NCBI GenBank assembly: GCA_037043015.1
Contig: CM073321.1
Span: 25,929,510-25,993,509 of the forward strand
Direction: 5' to 3'
DNA length: 64,000 bases
Origin: Bryum argenteum
Taxonomy: Eukaryota > Streptophyta > Bryopsida > Bryales > Bryaceae
How positions within the stretch are numbered: position 1 is the stretch's first letter; each line of letters opens with the position of its first letter. The translations under genes were made by a program, and so were the position numbers. Of the stretch, positions 43,875-57,193 are shown piece after piece. The notes beneath the pieces were generated by a model. That model ran no database searches and was not told where the DNA came from. It saw only the letters and a program-made list of their open reading frames with translations.

Positions 43875-44345
43875 CTACGTAAAAGATTTTGGCGATGGAC
43901 GACATGGCTGCTGAGATGAATTTCTCTCCTCTTCAGATGAAACGGATATGTCAATAGTGACTTGAAGACCTGGTCCGACCTTGAGATGGGCAAGTGCTCG
44001 AGCAACCATAGAGATAGTAGAAAAACTATGTGGGGTCAAGCGAACTGTTGACGCGTTCGTGACGGACTCTGTCAAGTCATAGAAGCGATACTTTCCGGGT
44101 ATAAGCTTTGAGATTGTAGTATTAGTCACTAAGATGACAGGATGTACGACCATGGAGTACTGAACATGATTAGTATTAGGATCAAAAACTTTGCTCTCTA
44201 ACCACAAAGAAGATGCGTCGTACCCGAAGCGAATTCCAAGCCATGACGGTGTGATCTCTACTACTCCATGAAGATCTGCGGAAATGCGATTGGAAGGAAG
44301 TGAACCTTGCGACCTAATCTCAACTATCTCTGCAGTAACGGGTTT
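43875..44345 (-). CDS. Unknown protein frame, possibly an exon
   Basis: An open minus-strand frame of about 155 codons contains EIVEIRSQGSLPSNRISADL, VVEITPSWLGIRFGYDASSL, VVHPVILVTNTTISKLIPGK and VARALAHLKVGPGLQVTIDI. The sequence has a protein-like alternation of hydrophobic and polar residues. No ATG opens the frame before the middle, so it may be an internal exon. Family not recognised. Confidence 0.35.
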   Translation of the reverse strand, partial: KPVTAEIVEIRSQGSLPSNRISADLHGVVEITPSWLGIRFGYDASSLWLESKVFDPNTNHVQYSMVVHPVILVTNTTISKLIPGKYRFYDLTESVTNASTVRLTPHSFSTISMVARALAHLKVGPGLQVTIDISVSSEEERNSSQQPCRPSPKSFT

Positions 44346-46436
44346 AGAAGAGGAGGAAGCCCTAATGCGCTAGAGAGACAACAAGCATGGGCAAAGGATG
44401 TGAAAAAAAGGATGTACACTTTTCCAAATTTGTGACGGCGGCCATGATTGTCAGAACATTTGTAACTATATTCGAAAATTAGACTGGCATACCATGTCAG
44501 AGACTATCATATTCGACAGCCCACGAGCCGTCATAGTAGTTGTTACAAATGATGATCAACTGTGCTAATTTGGTCACGAGGCGGCTTAGAAATTGTGTTT
44601 AAATAGGAGTCGGACGACGGTATGGTCCTTTTCATTGTTTGTTTAGTTGGTGTGGGTTATGGATTTGAGGCGGCCCAATTTGTATCCGCTTGTGGATCCT
44701 TGTTCTGCAAAACTTTGAATTTTGTTGTGTGTTTAGTGTTTAGAATAGTATCGTATTGACTAAGAATAAAGACCGGATGGCTCAAACCGGCCAGTTAGTA
44801 GTTCCTTTGTATGGTAGCCAACCCGGTTGACCTTAGTGGATTGTTAAGGTTACCGGAAATTTGGTAATCCGGTTTTTCCGAGACTGTCAGTAGTACAGTC
44901 TGGATAGGCCCCTACATCCGGAGTAGTAGCCGGTGTACTGTCAGGGTAGACGGAATGGCGGCGCAACCGGAAATATCTGGATTGCTGCTTTTAAGTTCTG
45001 CCACCAACAAATACTCCCACTCCACGAGTGATTTGTACGCCCGGAGTGCTCCTTCACCCCGCGCGCCCAAATTTCACCTCCCATTTTGAATTCACAGCGT
45101 CCGGTTCCAGTTCCGGAGAGTAGGGTTTGCGCGGAAATAGTTTGGAGAGAGAGCGGAGTTCTAAGGGAGAGCAAGAACTTCAAAATAAGCGCAAGTATTG
45201 CCGCACGATGCCGAGGAAGCGAGCTGACTCGCTATGGAGGTTGGAGAAACCGATCCCGATCAAGACGGTGAAACCGGATTCCCGCGGAATCGGAAGCATG
45301 AGGAGCAGCTGCGGGAGGACCTCGTCCGGATGGGCTGCGAGGGATTCTCCAAGGCCCTTGGGATCTTGTCGACGAGAAGATCGTCAAGGAAGTGGTCAGC
45401 AAGGATTGGCCGGAGGAGCACCGGAATCACAAGCATCGTGGCAAACCGAAGAGCTGGACGCCAAAGCAATGGCAGGCAACCTACTGGTTTTCCGACTCGG
45501 TGGTGGACTACAACATGAAGAAGGGCCATGTGCGGCTGAAGAGTCGATTCAACCGGCCGCTCAACAACAAGGATGGATTTAAATTCGATCAATGCAAGAG
45601 TGCAGGAGAGCAGCGACAACTTCGGTTTCTGCTGCCTATTCTCAGTCCAGATAAGCCGACTTCCTACACGATCAAGCTGATGAAGTCTATCGTGTGGAAC
45701 TACGACGGGAAGAGGGTGATTGGATTGCACCACATGATTAACAAAGTCGTGCAGAAGGAGGTGGTCAATATCAGCAACAAGAAGGGCTGTCCGTCGACGC
45801 CCTACCTCTAACACTTGTGCGCCCGGTATGGTATTCTTACTCAACTGGAAGTGGCAGGATGTGAGAGGCTACAGCCTTTGGAGGTCGCTCCTACCCATGT
45901 TGACCTAACTTCAGAATCCAAAGAGGAGGATCCGGATAGGGCAGTCATCGACTTAGAAGGATCTCCTAAGTGTGTCAACCGGACTCCGCAGCTGAAGAAG
46001 AAGGCCAATTTGGATCGAGCTGGACCTAGCAGTGCACCCCGGAGGTCTACCCCACGGAAGCAGACCGGACGAAATCCAGCGACCCGGTCGCCGTAAGCGA
46101 TTCCATCCATCTTCACGCCTTACGGAAATGAGGAGGAGGAATCAAAGGAAGAAGAAGAAGAGGAGGAAGAGGAAGAGGTGACTCCTATGATCCGGAGAAG
46201 GACGCGTGCACAACAACGGGCAACCAAAGCCGTAGCCAAGGCCGGAGGGGATCAATCTGAAGATGACAATTAGGAAGAGGACGATCTGGAAGGAGAGGAT
46301 TCAGATGAGGAGCAAGAAAGAGGAACTCGATGGGAGACCCCCGCCCAACCAGGAACGGGTCCTGGAAGGAAGAACAAGAGGAAGTTCACTCCCCGGTTGG
46401 CGAGGGTGGGGACTCCTAAGTCGACGCCTACAAAGG

Positions 46437-46842
46437 TGTTGAAGATTAGATTGCTCGTAGTTACTAAGGGTAACTAGAGTTGATTACAATATGTAGAGAG
46501 GGTTGGATGAATAGAGTCTTATCGTATATGGAGAGGGTTGGATGAATAGAGTCTTATTGTATAGGGAGAGGGCTTGTCCACAAGAGCCTTATCGTGTGTA
46601 GAGAATGATGGACCACTAGAGCCTTATCAAATGTAGAGAGAAAAGGTCCTCTAGTGGTCTATCCTTTGTAGAGTGATCTTGATCACTCAAACCTTATCTT
46701 TGTTGTAGCACCTAGTGCCTTCACTTGGATATATAAGTAAGTGCTTGGAATGAGTGAGCATCTCATTCAAGCATTCTTTGCTCTACTACTTGTAAGCTTT
46801 GAGTGTGTTGTATTCTCTCTCTCCATCTATTGAATCTCAATA
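46437..46842 (+). repeat. 5' LTR of the copia element
   Basis: 406 bp starting TGTTGAAG and ending CTCAATA. TATA-like GATATATAAG lies near 46719-46728. Internal tandem repeat of a GAGAGGGTTGGATGAATAGA unit. Confidence 0.95.
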
Positions 46843-47576
46843 GGTTTTGGGCCCACTATTCTTGTAGTGAGGTTGAGTTTGAGTACTTTTGGAGGCTTGG
46901 AGAGGTCAAGGAGGTGTTGCATGCACATGTAGGACTCATTTGCACTACTTGGAGTCTCTTGGAGACTTGGAGGTGCACTTGGAGTCATTTGGAGATGTTT
47001 GCAACCATTTTGAAGGAGGTTTGGAGCATTGGAGGCAATAGAAGCAATTTGGAGGTGTTGGAGGTGACTCAAACACTTGTAAGATTGTATGCTTGTTGTT
47101 TGAGTCCTCTTTAGACATTGAAGGTGCTTCTTTGCATTAAGGGCTCTTAAATCCATTGTTTGAAGTGTTTTGAGCTTAGGAGTGTGTGTTGTAATGTTTA
47201 CTTGAGTGCACTTAGAGTTGAGAGGGCCGAATCTAGCATTTGGAGTGCATATGTGCACACATTGGGCTGATTTTAGCATTTGAGGTGCAAAAGTAGGTGT
47301 TTTGAGACTCCTAAGATTAGATTTGAGTGATTTGTGGATCTACAAGCTTTGTTGACATAGTTTGAGAGTTGATCTAGTGTAAAGAGTGCAAAAGTGCTCA
47401 TTTGCATGCATTGAGGGTTGATTTCATTGCTTTGAAGTGCAACCACACCTTGTGTGTGTGTAAGAGATCAAGATATTCTATTTGGAGGTCAAATAGCTTG
47501 AAGAAGATCAAATTTAAGTAGAAGCAAGTGTATCTTGCTTGTTTGAGTATTGTAGGGGCAACATTGGAGCTTTGCC

Positions 47577-48341
47577 ATGGCTTCTTTGGAAGGTGAGAGT
47601 GTTAAAGTGCTTGAAAGGTTCAATGGCACCAACTTCAACTTGTGGAAGTTCAAGATGAACTTGGCACTTTCTTCCATTGACTTGTGGGAGATTGTTGAAG
47701 GCACGGAGGAGGCTCGACCATCCGAAACAAGTGAGAAGGACAAGAAGGACTACCAAAAGAGGGTGCGTAAGGCGATGTCCATGATTGGGCTCAACTTGGT
47801 TGAGGCGCAACTTGCGCACATCAAGAGTTGCAAGGATACGGCAGAAGCATAGAGCGTGCTTTGTAACATCCACGAGACAAGAAGCTTGTCCAACATACTC
47901 TATTTGAGGCGCAAGTTCTTCACAATCAAGATGGAGGAAGGGACGGACTTGTTGGAGCACATCAACAACAGCAAGACACTTGCGGATCAACTCGCATGCT
48001 TGGATGTGCCCACGAGGGAGGATGACATTGTCATGACATTACTTAATAGTTTGCCACCTTCATTTGAGAGTTTGATCACGGCATTGGAGACTTTAAAACT
48101 TGCTGACCTTAAGATGGAATTTGTTGTGTGAAGGTTGATGCATGAAGTGTTTAAGAGGAAGGAGAAGGGTGCTCCAAGTGGTGACGTAGCGTTGGTGGCG
48201 GCCCAAAACAAAGGGAGGATGCAAAATGGCCCAAGAATGTGCTACAATTGTAGCAAACCGGGCCACATTGCAAGGTATTGCTTTCGAAACAACAAGAAAG
48301 AGAAGGAGAGTGCCAATCTTGCAAGCAACAACGACAATTAG
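47577..48341 (+). pseudogene. gag region of the copia element
   Basis: Starts MASLEGESVKVLERFNGTNF and contains the copia capsid domain (UBN2-like), ending with the zinc knuckle CYNCSKPGHIARYC near 48240-48282. Fossil. Confidence 0.85.
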
Positions 48342-48386
48342 GCGGATTATGCGTTTCTAAGCGCCGTTGTTGCAAGGAAAGAGGAG

Positions 48387-49547
48387 ATGGAGGTGAAGCA
48401 TGCCTTTGCAATCAATGATGGAGATGGGAAGACCATGGCCAAGTGGGTCATGGATTCGGGAGCAACTAAGCACATGTCACCCCATGGATCATCGTTCCAA
48501 ACATATGAGGTAATATCACCACCACAAAATGTGCACTTGGGAGATGATAGCATTGTGCATGCGGTTGGAGTTGGCAAAATTGTTGAGGAGGTGATGGTGA
48601 TGGGAGTGAAGCACAAGATCAACATGAAGGAGGTGCTCTACATCCCTAAGTTCAAGAGAAATTTGATTTCCGTGGTAAAACTTGCTCTCAACGGTTTAAA
48701 AGTGGAGGTTGATGATGATGCATGCATTAGAAGAGATGTCAACAGAAAGATGATTGCTAGATTGCCAAGAGTAGGGAGTTTGTATGAAATTCCCTTCTCC
48801 ATGCATGAAATGGCCAATGTGGCACACCAAACGCCACAATTTGCCCCTTTGGAGCTATGGCATAGACGCCTTGGGCATTTCAATGTGAAGAGTGTCAAGG
48901 TGCTTCAAAGCATGGTGAATGGCATGCAAATCAAGGATGGAGCATCGAATTTGGCGGTTTGTGAGGGGTGCGTTGAAGGCAAGCTCTCAAAGACTCCATT
49001 TCCAAGTGAGGGAGGTCAACGTGCAAGCAAGCCTTTGGAGTTAGTCCACTCCGATGTGTGTGGTCCATTTAAAACCATTTCTATGGGCGGTTGCTTGTAC
49101 TTTGTCACTTTTTTTGATGACTTCTGTAGGAAGGTATGGGTGTATGTGTTGAAGTCCAAGGGAGAGGTCTTTGCCAAGTTTGTGGAGTTCGAGGCCCTTG
49201 TGGAGAAGCAATCGGAGCACAAGATCAAGGCGTTTTGGTTCGACAATGGAGGGGAGTTCATTTCCAAGGCCTTTGAACGCTTCTTGTAAGCACATGGCAT
49301 TGAGAGACAACTATCAACACCATACACACCACAACAAAATGGAGTGGCGGAGAGAGCAAATCGCACCATTCTAGAGATGGCAAGGAGCATGCTACACCAC
49401 CAAAACCTCAACAAGAACCTTTGGGCGGAAGCGGTGGTTAGAGCGGTGTACACACGCAATAGGTGCCCAACTAGTGCACTTGTTGGTAAGACACCCAAAG
49501 AGGCATGGAGTGGTAAGAAGCCTTTTGTGACACACATGCGTGTGTAG
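48387..49547 (+). pseudogene. Protease and integrase region of the copia element
   Basis: The protease motif KWVMDSGATKHMSPH lies near 48440. The integrase zinc part (LWHRRLGHFN, CEGCVEGKLSKTPF) and catalytic core (LELVHSDVCGPF, FWFDNGGEFISKAF) follow. Protease and integrase before RT is diagnostic of Ty1/copia. Fossil. Confidence 0.9.
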
Positions 49548-49947
49548 GGCTGTGTTGCTTATGCAAAGGTGCCAAATGAAAAGAGGACTAAACTTGATGC
49601 AAAGGGCGCAAAGTGTGTGTGTTGTTTGGTTATTGTGAAGGAACCAAGGCTTAAAGGTTGATGTGTTTGGAGTCCAAGAAGATCCTCAAGTGTCGTGATG
49701 TGGTAGTTGTGGGGGATGCTATTTGTGGAGATGCAAATGTGGAGATGCATCCAAGTGGGAGTTTGAAGCCATCTATGGTGATTTTGGTGCATACACCTCT
49801 AATTTCAGCGCCCATTGTACAAGAAGCACAAGTTGGAGAGGAGTTTAAAGGTGTGCAAAATCCACAAGAGAAAGAAGAGGAGGAGGTAGTGGAAGAAAGC
49901 TAGGTCCACACGAGGAGATTGATGAAGGGCAACGTGCACAAGGCTTA

Positions 49948-51639
49948 ATGTATTCAAGAAGGGAGAGGAGGCCTCCGAGTGAGTTGTGGTTGAATCACGT
50001 TCTTCCACCCACTAACGAGGTAGAACGTGCAAATGTGGCTTCTTTTGAGGATACTTTGAGTTTGGGTGATGCTTTGCAAAGTGTGGATGCAAGCAACTGG
50101 GAGTTGGCGATGCAAGAGGAGTATACATCTCTAATGGCCAATGGCACATGGGATTTGGCCCCATAGCCAAAAGGCCACAAGAGTGTTGGTTGCAAGTGGG
50201 TGTTTAGGACCAAGAGGGATGCACAAGGCAACGTGGTGCGCTACAAGGCACGGTTGGTGGCGAGGGGCTTCTCTCAAGTGGAAGGTGTGGATTTCCATGA
50301 GACCTTTGCACCCGTGGCAAAGTTTACCACCATTCGTTGCATGTTGGCGATTGGGGCAGCCATGGACTTGGAGATTCACCAAATGGATGTCAAGACGGCG
50401 TTTTTGAATGGTGAGTTGGAGGAGGACATCTACATGGACCAGTCCCTTGGTTTTGTGGAGGAGGGCACTCAACACCTTGTTTGCAAGCTCAAGAAGTCGT
50501 TGTATGGGCTCAAGCAATCACCAAGGGCGTGGTACCAAAGGACTGACATGTTTTTCACCAAAGAAGGCTTCTTTAGAAGCCATGCGGATCACTCCTTGTA
50601 TGTGAAGCAAACAAGAGAGTTGTTGTTGATTGTAATCATCCATGTGGATGATTTGATAATCTTGGCTAGTGATGATGCGGTTTTGGGGTGGTTGAAGGCC
50701 AAGCTTGAGAAGGAGTTTGAGATGAGTGATCTTGGGCCTTTGGAGTTTTGCCTTGGTGTTGGGTTTGAATGGAATCAAAGCGCACTCACCATCACCATGA
50801 GCCAAGACAAATACATTGAGGAGGTGCTCAAGCGCTTCAACATGGAGGAGTGCAAGCCGATTGATACGCCGCTTGATGTAAAGGGGTTGTTGTTGAAGCT
50901 TTTGGATGAGGAGTTTACTGAGTTTGAAGAGGAGATGAAGGCTATTCCATACAAGGCTGCGGTGAGGTCGTTGATGTATGCAATGGTGGCCACAAGGGCT
51001 GACCTTGCATTTGTGGTGAGCATGGTAAGCCAATTCATGGCAAAGGCTGGTCCCCAACATTGGATGGCGGTTAAACGCATCTTGAGGTACTTGAAAGGCA
51101 CCATTGACTACAGATAGTGCCTTGGTGATAACAACCTTGATTTGAAGGGAAATTGTGATGCGGATTGGGCGGGTGATGTGAATGAGCGCCGGTCCACGAC
51201 GGGGTATGTGTTCTTTGTAGGATATGGTGCAATCTTGTGGAATTGTAAGAGGCAACCCACAATAGCGGTGTCTACTACGGACGCGGAGTACATGGCAACT
51301 AGCCATTGTTTGAAGGAGGTGTTGTGGCTACGGCAACTATTGGAGGATGTTGGGTTTGTGCAAGCGGAGGCCACAAGGATCATGTGTGACAACCAAGGGT
51401 GCATTACGCTTGCAAAGGACTCCAAACACCACTCTCGTACGAAGCACATAGATGTGCAACATCACTTCATTCGGGAGAAGTTAGAGGATGGAGGGGTGAG
51501 CTTGTGGTATTGCCCAACGGAGGACATGGTGGCGGATGTGTTGACGAAGGCGCTTGCTAGGGTGAAGAACGAGAAGCTAACAAAGGCGATGGGATTGCAA
51601 GGTGGTAACTACTCGCAAAGTCGGAGTGTTGAAGCTTAG
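49948..51639 (+). pseudogene. Reverse transcriptase and RNase H region of the copia element
   Basis: Contains the copia RT blocks ARGFSQVEGVDFHETFAPVA, QMDVKTAFLNGELEEDIYM and LLIVIIHVDDLIILASDD (YVDD-equivalent VDD). RNase H follows with GNCDADWAGDVNERRSTTGY, YCPTEDMVADVLTKAL and TKHIDVQHHFIRE. Fossil. Confidence 0.9.
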
Positions 51640-52032
51640 ATTGTTCGTAGTTACTAAGGGTAACTAGAGTTGATTACAATATGTAGAGAGGGTTGGATGA
51701 ATAGAGTCTTATCGTATATGGAGAGGGTTGGATGAATAGAGTCTTATTGTATAGGGAGAGGGCTTGTCCACAAGAGCCTTATCGTGTGTAGAGAATGATG
51801 GACCACTAGAGCCTTATCAAATGTAGAGAGAAAAGGTCCTCTAGTGGTCTATCCTTTGTAGAGTGATCTTGATCACTCAAACCTTATCTTTGTTGTAGCA
51901 CCTAGTGCCTTCACTTGGATATATAAGTAAGTGCTTGGAATGAGTGAGCATCTCATTCAAGCATTCTTTGCTCTACTACTTGTAAGCTTTGAGTGTGTTG
52001 TATTCTCTCTCTCCATCTATTGAATCTCAATA
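51627..52032 (+). repeat. 3' LTR of the copia element
   Basis: 406 bp, matching the 5' LTR except for two substitutions in the first 20 bases. Confidence 0.95.
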
Positions 52033-55000
52033 AAAGGAAGGAGAGACTTCCGGAGCAGCAGTCACATCCGGTTGAGTTGATCCACTCGGAGTAACGTCAC
52101 CAGCTCCAACCTCTGAGCAAGCACGTGCTTGAGGGCGAGTGTTGAACTTCAAGGTGAAGACAAGTAAGAAGAAGAGGACAATTGAAGCTTAGCCGGTAGA
52201 GAAGAGGAGGAGGAAATTCCGAATCTCGATGTTATGCTAGATCCGGAACCTATCCTGGTTACTAGTCCGGGAGGTGATGTTCAACGAGATCCGGTCTCTT
52301 GCAAACGGCGTTTAGACACCGGTAAAGACATCTTGCAGGAAGCAACGGAGTCGAGTCGTCCCAAGAAACCGGAGCAGCCAGCACCACCTCAGCCATCCCA
52401 ACCGGCCGTATGAGCACAACCGGAAGTGATCATCCGGGTGCGCCAACTCCAACTGTCGAGGCAGTCATGCGCGCACTACCCCGACTCTATTACCGGATTT
52501 CTAGCGACGGCATCCTACAGCCAACGCAGCTCGCCATCGAGGACGTGGAGCAGGAAAATCGCCGGTTGTTCTTTTCCATAGAACAACTCGTTCGAATGTT
52601 CCGGACACCCAATGTTGAGCGCTATACCGAGCTTGCGGAGGAACTGAACTAGGAGGTAGCTTAATTGAGAGCTAGGAAAGCAGAATCCTCGAGGAAGACT
52701 TAGCAAGAGATGGAAGCGTTGAGGAAGACCGTGCGGGAGCAAGAGTATGTAATCCAAGGATTGCAGAGCAGCGACTAGACGGTGCTGCAAACGCTAGAGA
52801 AGCTGTTCCAACCGGATGGGGAGGCCCAGATGAAGGCAAAACTCTACGTTGCGCGGCTCACTTTGGACAATTCAACCCGGTCGAAAGAGTTACTCCAAAG
52901 GCACGCCGTGGGAGTGAATCAAGCGCTGAAGGAATTCTGGGTTTTCTTGAGTAAGTTGGTGGCTATCACCCCGTTTGCAGGTTTGAGCAAGATCACCCTT
53001 TTGGCGAGTTTCGTACCCAAACCTGCCTCGAAGAACATTGAGACAGCAACTGCGAGTCCGGTTGACGTCCTAATGACCGGATCTGTGAGCCCAGCAGGAT
53101 TGGAAGGTGTGTAGGGGAATACTAGAGTAGTTACCCCAGCCAAAGGAGAGGTGGAATCCGCTCAATCGGCAGGAGTCGACATCGTTGGACATCGGGAAGA
53201 TCAAAGAGAGCGGGTCATCACCGGATAGGCCACGACCGAATTGCAGAGGGCGGAGGATAAGACACCGAGTGGAGGACCAACGCTGGCACTCGAAGTGCAG
53301 CCAAAAGTGGAACCGGTAGTCCAACTGGTTGTGCAACCAGTAGTTTGACTGGTAGTCAATGCAGTGGAAGAACCGATTAGACAACCGGTTATAGAGGAGT
53401 CGGTGGACCTGTACGAGATACTCCCAAGAGCAGACTAGAGCAATGGTACCGGAGGAGAGTGCTGAGGAGGCTACCGCCGTATTACCAGAAGAGATGCACG
53501 TAAGAAGACGGCAAATCGGAGGACGATGTGAAGTCTCCCGGCCCGTGGCCCCCGTAAGTTCTCCGGTTCCTGTCCGTATCGGAGTTTTTCTCCCTTTTGT
53601 GCAGATTCAAGAGCCGGCCGACGTGTGTCAGATCGCCATTCGGACACCTGGGACCTCTGGGTCAATGAAGAAGAGTGTAGATTCAAACGTGCTGTTTCCC
53701 ACCCCAGTGAGGATCGTCGATACCAATCCGGAGTGCACGCCAGGATCCGGTGAGTCTACACCTACGGAAGAGGAGACTAGACTCCTACCCAGAGTCGCAG
53801 TTGGAGGGATTCTTTTTTGCGATCCTGGAGCCAGCAGTGACTTCAAGGGAACTTCCATAAGCAAGCCCAGGGAACCAGGGATCCGGATCAACAAAGAAAC
53901 CTGCGCCACCTTCCACTCCAGCTAGACCAGTGACAGTCGAGGGCGTAATTTAGTAGGTAGTAGAATTAAATGTTAAGGTTAAGCACAAAAATGCAGATGC
54001 TTAGCTAAGTCCACTCACTCTGGGAATGTCGGATTCCGGATATTTCAGATCTGATGAGGGTTTCCGGCGAAGCCAAGAGTCCCGGATACTTATCGGAGAT
54101 TCTACGGAGTCGCCCAAATCTTTTCTGTGTTCTCTGCAACGGTGAGTAAAAGTTTAGATTGCATCTCCACGGCATGTGTCCTTGTTGTTGTTGTGTGATT
54201 TCTGGGTTGTCTTGTTAAGTGCGGTCTGAATCCGTTGTAGTGACGGGAAGTCCCTAGCAGATTAGGTGGCTGCTACTCGAGTACCCGGTTCGGGATTGTT
54301 AGAGTGGTTACGATGTCAGTAAAAGATCCGAGTGGGAGAGTCCGAGCGTTGGTGTGTGTCTATTGGTTGAAAGGGTTGTCGCTGTACTTTAGATTGGACA
54401 GAGGTACTAAGTTGGTGAGTAAAGCTCACCAGGTAGTCAACCTCCCGGACGGGAAATCTGATAGAGGCAGTTCTCACTGGAATTAGTGTGCAAACCCGGA
54501 AACCGGTTTAATTCTACCACTACTAGAATTTGGCTATAGAAGCTACGACATGAAAGCTACGGGAAAGAAAAAGAGCCACGTTTCTGCGCGACTGCCTGTG
54601 TCAGCGCCTTTCGCTTCAGTTTTCCGCTGCAGAACCACGCCCGGCGTTCCTATGGAGCGTTCCAGTGATTAGATCGTCCCCCGTTAACGTTTTGATTGGC
54701 CACGCTGTAATTAGGCTGGGTAGTTGAATGTTGAGGGCCCACGGATGGTTACTATTACATAGAACAGTCACCCTCACTTAACCCCGGGGTATAATATTAA
54801 ATGGTTTCAACCAATCTGATCTTTTTATACTTTACCATCATAAGGCTTTAGTTAAATATACAAAAAAACTTACTCTGCTACACATATTTACTTGGACAAG
54901 GAAAAGTTTTTAACATATCAAAGGTAAATGTGACATTCTCATAATATGATTGTCGTTGCATGGAATAAAATGTATGCTAAAAATAACTTTTTATTGTCAC

Positions 55001-55040
55001 CATGGAAACATAGATTCTCTAGAACTATGGTAGAACGGTC

Positions 55041-55325
55041 ATAAATGGCGCAGTGCAAAAAATGGTGTCCTAGTAATCTTCAGTCAGAGGTACATAAATA
55101 CATAATAGCTTTCCCATGCAATAGTGTCATATGTCATGTACTCATTGTAAACATTTTAGGGTGTCACTTTAGGGCACCATTTGAGAAACACCTATGCCTC
55201 ATTGTAGAAGAGTCCAAAAATGATGATTCCACTTGCTCTATCTACTAATTTTCCCCATGCACGTAAATTGCTTGTGGTGGTGACATCTTTGTAGATTTCT
55301 TGTGTTGAAAATTGAGCCATTATTG
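55041..55325. mobile_element. MITE copy 2 inside the CACTA element
   Basis: Left end ATAAATGGCGCAGTGC followed by TAATCTTCAGTCAGAGGTAC, as in the copy at 38771. The inner part is inverted relative to that copy (match to CACAAGAAATCTACA on the other strand). Right end ...TTGAGCCATTATT. Confidence 0.7.
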
Positions 55326-55329
55326 AGCC

Positions 55330-56640
55330 AATTCTAATATTGGAAATGTAAAAGTGATAGGAAAATACCTTCACATGCTAGAAAATGTAAGATAATAATA
55401 TAAAGAAATAATCTAAACAAACACTCTCCTCATACTAATGTGAATAATAAGACAAGGAAAATAATATTTAGGGTGTCATGTAAGTCCATAGAAACGTTTT
55501 TACTTTTGATTGTTATTATAGTTTAGTTTCACTTGGCCTTAAAGGATGTCTTAGGAGGGGAAGTTATCCCCTTTGAAATGTGTGTGTTCCCACGTACATG
55601 CTTTGGTAATTACCATTCCTACATGGATGTCCACATGGCCCAATTTTAAGAGTGGGGTATTAGTTAAAAATGAGGAGGACAAGAGATTTGAGCAAGAGCC
55701 TGGAGTACTTAAAAGAGCGCTAATATTGGAAAGAATCTCAAGCAATCTTCACATACGACCAATCTTGTGTATTGTCCCTTCGTGAAGGCCATTACATAAT
55801 TCCCATACTCATTGATTACACCTTTTTCGAAAAGAGGGCATTCTCCCTAAAATATGGAGTTAAATTTTTAACCACGCTCTTTGCTAAGTCGAAGTCAAAA
55901 TGGGTCTTTCGCTTGTTAATGTAAAAATCAGAATTTTCACTCAAAAAGTCAAGCCCCTTTCTTCGAATGCTTTCTGGTTACTAGAAAATGGAATTGTAAA
56001 TGTTCTTCAATTTAAATGAGTCAACAATGAGGCTTTGGAGTTCAATTACCATATGACTCTTATCGTCGGTTCACACAGTTTCTGCAAGTCTTTGACCATT
56101 CTAAACAATCGTGCACAAGTATTACAAGAGAGTAACAATAACACAAATCATTGTTCCAATTCAGGGAAGCCTAGGCTCACAGGATACAACGACTCCACAA
56201 CAGCATCGTTGTTATGGATAATTCTGCAGATTCTACAATCCCGAATGCTGTAAGAGAAATAAGCAATACTTTTCATTTTCTTGAGAGGGGGTTGCCACCC
56301 AGCGTGAGAAATGGCCTTGACCACCACGTTCCAATGTGACGAGTACCCGTGGCAGTGGGTTGGAAATTGGCTGCATGTTGTGGGAAAATATAACATAAGA
56401 ATACAAAAACTGAGGCATTCAACAATCATCCGACTCTTGTACACTCTAGAGAGCTGACCGAACTGAGTGAACCGACAATAAGAGCCGGAGTTTAGAAGTA
56501 ATATAAGAATCTATAAAACATCTGCAGCACATATACATTTCAGAGACACATATGTTTTTTAATATTCAATGCTTCCGGCTGCTATAGAGGCCATCGACAA
56601 CTCAATTACAGGCACTGAAAATTCAATGCAAATGAGTGTA
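55330..56640. other. CACTA interior without recognised gene
   Basis: AT-rich, short frames only (55573-55785 on plus and 56148-56444 on minus are not family-like). Confidence 0.35.
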
Positions 56641-56657
56641 GAATGTATCTTATGGCA

Positions 56658-57193
56658 CTAATACAGATCTGTGCCGGATTCTCTCTGAGGTGCATTGGAG
56701 ATATGTACTTGGGCGCCCCCACATCGGCCGATTCCAAATGTACGCAGATGGTGGCAGCAAACCCGGTGCTCATCGGTCATGGCGGGAGCTCTGCAACTGG
56801 ACCTCCAAGTTACTTCACCAACTCCCTGCCATTCAGTTACATCATAGAAAAATGAGCACCATTGGAACCTACGTTGTGTACGCTCCCAAAAAAAGCAAGT
56901 TTGGAACGTATGTTTACTTACAGAGTTGAATGTACCATACATATAGACAAGTACCCAGTGATGACACCACTTACCTCTGTGCAAGTACCAAATGGATATC
57001 CACGCTCTGCCAACCGCCCAGCTCCCGACATTTTACGTTCCCTCACCCAATCGAAAAGATGATTCTGAAATGAAAGCAGAAAGCAAACAGATCCTGCAAA
57101 CCACCAATACCCAAGTGAAACTGACCTACGGAAAAAGACATTGAAAAGCAAAGCAATAAGTATAAAGAAAAAGTTCGAATTGCATTTCACCAC
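56658..57193 (-). other. Possible exons of a second gene in the CACTA element
   Basis: Minus-strand frames include LAERGYPFGTCTEVSGVITG near 56940-57040, flanked by plausible splice signals. The evidence for a real gene is weak. A tandem duplication overlaps its upstream side. Confidence 0.25.

Larger units (their letters stand above)
46432..52037 (+). mobile_element. Ty1/copia element, full length with both LTRs, young
   Basis: The element spans 46437-52032 with a target duplication AAAGG (46432-46436 and 52033-52037). Parts in order are gag, protease, integrase, reverse transcriptase and RNase H, the copia order. The two 406-bp LTRs differ at only two positions by eye, so insertion is recent. 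Even so, the coding region is broken in roughly eight to ten places. It inserted into the unit at 44941-54517. Confidence 0.95.
44941..54517 (+). pseudogene. Old broken element or gene unit, split by a copia insertion
   Basis: Plus-strand coding remnants lie on both sides of the copia element, at 45208-46436 and 52038-53925. The left part contains SWTPKQWQATYWFSDSVVDY and VWNYDGKRVIGLHHMINKVV, ending near HLCARYGILTQLE, reminiscent of the 'putative plant transposon protein' domain linked to retroelements. An acidic, glutamate-rich stretch follows. The right part has a coiled-coil-like segment (REQEYVIQGLQSSD) and proline/valine-rich repeats. It is broken in many places and treated here as a fossil, possibly LTR-related; its own ends were not found. 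Confidence 0.4.
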
